A DNA stretch of 64,000 nt, from the NCBI GenBank assembly GCA_029884165.1, contig JAOUIH010000012.1, positions 1 to 64,000 on the forward strand. Reading direction: 5' to 3'. A program made the position numbers and the translations under genes. The stretch is from Gammaproteobacteria bacterium. GTDB taxonomy: Bacteria > Pseudomonadota > Gammaproteobacteria > Steroidobacterales > Woeseiaceae. Below the pieces are notes generated by a model. That model was not told the DNA's origin and did not search any database. It was given only the letters and a program-made list of their open reading frames with translations. Of the stretch, positions 62,055-64,000 are shown one piece after another (within the stretch, counting starts at the first letter, position 1; every line of letters begins with the position of its first letter).

Positions 62055-63383
62055 TCAGGTGACCCGCAGGTCCGCAAGCGTTCGCGCGAGCCGCTCAACC
62101 AGTTCGTCCGCATTGGCTCGCGTATATATGAACGGCGGAGCCAGCAGGACGTGGACGCCGTTCCGGCCGTCGGCCGTGCCGCCGGCTGGATAACAGATCA
62201 GGCCCTGGGTCATCGCGGCAAGTCTGATCGTCTTCGCCAGCCCGAGTTCTGCCCTCGGCGCTTCCCTCGTCGCCCGATCCACGACCAGTTCGACGCCCAG
62301 GAACAGTCCGCGCCCGCGGATGTCGCCCACGTGCGGATTGCCGGCCAGGGCGTCGGTCAGGCGGTCGCGCAGGTAGCCGCCGACCTCGCGCACGTTGTCG
62401 AGCAGGCCATGCTCGTCGAGTTCCTGCTGCACGGCGACTCCGGCGGCGCAGGCCGCCGGGTGGCCGACGTAGGTGTGCCCGTGCGCGAACTCCCCGTGCT
62501 TTTCGACGATCGCAGTGTAGATATGTCCTCGCGCGAGCGTGGCGCCGATCGGCTGGTAGCCCCCGCCCAGGCCCTTCGCCATCGTCACGATGTCCGGCAG
62601 GATGCCCTCCTGCTCGAATGCGTAGAACGTACCGGTCCGGCCGCAGCCGGACATCACCTCGTCGAGTATCAGCAGCACGCCGTGCCTGTCGCAGATGTCG
62701 CGGATCCTGCGGAAATAGCCATCCGCGGCCGGAGCGGCGCCGAGGGTCGCGCCGACGACCGTCTCCGCGACGAACGCGGCGACGTTTGCGGAACCCAGCT
62801 TCACGATCACCTGCTCGAGCTCCTGCGCACAGCGTTCCGCATAGTCGGCGGAGGTTTCGTCCGCCCGGCGATTCCGGTACTCGAAGCACGCCGTGATTTT
62901 CGGCCAGTCGTGCAGGAGCGGGCCGTACAGCTGGCGCCGGCCAGGGTTGCCGGACAGGGAAAGGGCCCCGAGCGTGTTGCCGTGGTAGCTCTGCATGCGG
63001 CTGACGAAGACTGTCTTCTGTTCCTGCCCCCGTGCGACCCAGTACTGCCGCGCCAGCTTGATGGCGGCCTCGTTCGCCTCCGAGCCACCGGATACGAAAT
63101 AGACCTTCGCACCCGCTTCGGGGAAACGCCGCGCCAGTCGGCTGGCGAGTTCTTCCTGTACGTCGCTGGTGAAAAACGCCGTGTGCGCGAACGCGAGCGT
63201 ATCGAGCTGTGCCTTGATCGCATCGATGACGCGCCGGTTGCCGTGGCCGAGGCAGGACACGGCCGCGCCGCCGCTGCCGTCGAGGTACTCGCGCCCGGAC
63301 GAATCATAAATGCAGACGCCGGCGCCCCGCGCGCCGGTCGGGTACGCGTGGGTCGGATCGCGGTAAAAGACGTCACCCGTCAT
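62055..63383 (-). CDS. Class III PLP-dependent aminotransferase
   Basis: This 442-residue enzyme has the class III pattern: SGGSEANEAAIKLARQYW, SYHGNTLGALSLSG, LILDEVMSGCGRTGTFYA, and the PLP Lys in VTMAKGLGGGY. It transfers an amino group from an omega- or beta-amino acid or amine. The ATG at 63383 begins the family-like MTGDVFYRDPTH; the earlier 63488 start adds unrelated sequence. It leads the operon with BKACE, racemase and desulfhydrase-like genes and is divergent from the last gene. Confidence 0.92.
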   Translation of the reverse strand: MTGDVFYRDPTHAYPTGARGAGVCIYDSSGREYLDGSGGAAVSCLGHGNRRVIDAIKAQLDTLAFAHTAFFTSDVQEELASRLARRFPEAGAKVYFVSGGSEANEAAIKLARQYWVARGQEQKTVFVSRMQSYHGNTLGALSLSGNPGRRQLYGPLLHDWPKITACFEYRNRRADETSADYAERCAQELEQVIVKLGSANVAAFVAETVVGATLGAAPAADGYFRRIRDICDRHGVLLILDEVMSGCGRTGTFYAFEQEGILPDIVTMAKGLGGGYQPIGATLARGHIYTAIVEKHGEFAHGHTYVGHPAACAAGVAVQQELDEHGLLDNVREVGGYLRDRLTDALAGNPHVGDIRGRGLFLGVELVVDRATREAPRAELGLAKTIRLAAMTQGLICYPAGGTADGRNGVHVLLAPPFIYTRANADELVERLARTLADLRVT

Positions 63384-63518
63384 TTCGCTGTCACTTTGTG
63401 CGGGACCGGGGCGCAGAATACACCCGCAGCCCCGGGCCGGCGACACCTGACGACGGGCACCCATATCGGGTACCCTAGGCCGCCGCACATTCGAAATCCA
63501 ACATCGCGCGGGGGAAAC

Positions 63519-64000
63519 ATGCGATTACCAGTCCGTATCGGGACCCTGCTCTGTTGCCTGTGCGTGAGCATGGCGACGGCGGCCCAGTACACGAAGCCGG
63601 TCGATGCGCGTTCGTACAACCTGGGCATTATCGGCGGGTTCGCCGAGGTCGTCCGCCTCGGCGTAAAGACGCTCGCACTGAGCGAGGTGCTCGCGCCCGA
63701 GGAGATGGATGAGCTGTGGCCGGATGCCCTCGTCGTCGCCGAGCGTAACGGCGTGCGCCTGTACCGGGAAGACGACTTCCTGGTAACCGACCTGTTTCCG
63801 GCGGACGTCGCCGCGGGCAGGCACGTGCTGCTGATCTATACGGGTGACACGCTCGAGCAGTATCTTTCGGTCAAGGCAGACAAGGCCAGGCTTGTCGCCG
63901 AAGATGAATATGCCGGCACAGCACGGCGCGACATCGCGCGCCGTTTTGGCCGGCTGCTGAGTTATCCGGAGGCGATGATCGAACGCCTCATCGACGAACA
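63519..64000 (+). CDS. Exported protein of unknown function (5' part only)
   Basis: The ATG at 63519 has a G-rich ribosome-binding site and begins a signal peptide (GTLLCCLCVSMATAAQ). The mature part (YTKPVDARSYNLGIIGGFAEVV onward) runs for about 140 residues to the window edge with no recognisable domain. It is divergent from the aminotransferase operon. I cannot assign a function. Confidence 0.75.
   Translation, partial: MRLPVRIGTLLCCLCVSMATAAQYTKPVDARSYNLGIIGGFAEVVRLGVKTLALSEVLAPEEMDELWPDALVVAERNGVRLYREDDFLVTDLFPADVAAGRHVLLIYTGDTLEQYLSVKADKARLVAEDEYAGTARRDIARRFGRLLSYPEAMIERLIDE

Overview
The window looks like chromosome from a GC-rich, aerobic, probably free-living gammaproteobacterium. 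The reasons are the fabA-fabB pair, an E. coli CecR/YbhG-like exporter layout, many exported proteins with N-terminal signal sequences, TonB-type outer-membrane genes and c-di-GMP signalling. The genus cannot be fixed from sequence alone. I see no tRNA, rRNA, insertion sequence, phage gene or CRISPR array. Genes are densely packed, with many 4-bp stop/start overlaps (ATGA or GTGA). The only gene-free stretch of about 300 bases is 46866-47171.

Layout. 1-745: partial GTP cyclohydrolase II-like gene. 803-4505: a TetR regulator with two operators, followed by a membrane-fusion lipoprotein, an ABC ATPase and a permease. 4502-8190: proton antiporter, FixJ-type response regulator, DksA-like zinc-finger protein, tandem universal stress protein. 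8223-9748: alpha/beta hydrolase and SirB-like membrane protein. 9855-15377 (minus): hybrid histidine kinase, TauE/SafE permease, S-formylglutathione hydrolase, FabB, FabA. 15597-22889: phenylacetyl-CoA catabolic island, paaX-I-A-B-C-D-E on the minus strand and paaZ divergent. 22891-28094: Lrp-type regulator, fused indolepyruvate:ferredoxin oxidoreductase, metallo-hydrolase. With no paaK here, the oxidoreductase may feed phenylacetyl-CoA to the Paa enzymes directly from arylpyruvates.

28098-42189: mostly exported proteins, transporters and enzymes. These include a YfcC-like carrier, a secreted protein built of ten 11-residue repeats, an OPA-type transporter with a HAD phosphatase, a metallo-beta-lactamase-fold lipoprotein, an acyltransferase, a TonB receptor overlapping a cytochrome c lipoprotein, a D-amino-acid dehydrogenase / cyclophilin / sodium symporter operon, and a secreted amidohydrolase.

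42465-54379 is the most unusual part. Two paralogous secreted subtilases each end in nine (Y/F)LWTDG hexapeptides, and each is preceded by a CRP-like palindrome set in a conserved upstream element. They stand back to back with three c-di-GMP proteins: two with degenerate GGDEF and intact-looking EAL domains, and one sensor with a beta-propeller ectodomain and an intact GGDEF. I infer a c-di-GMP/CRP-linked extracellular proteolysis module.

54600-64000: split XdhC proteins without their oxidoreductase, a P1 (DmpA-like) peptidase beside a DUF5916 outer-membrane protein, a tight four-gene amino-acid operon (class III aminotransferase, BKACE, Asp/Glu-type racemase, D-cysteine-desulfhydrase-like PLP enzyme) of unknown substrate, and the start of an exported protein cut by the window edge.
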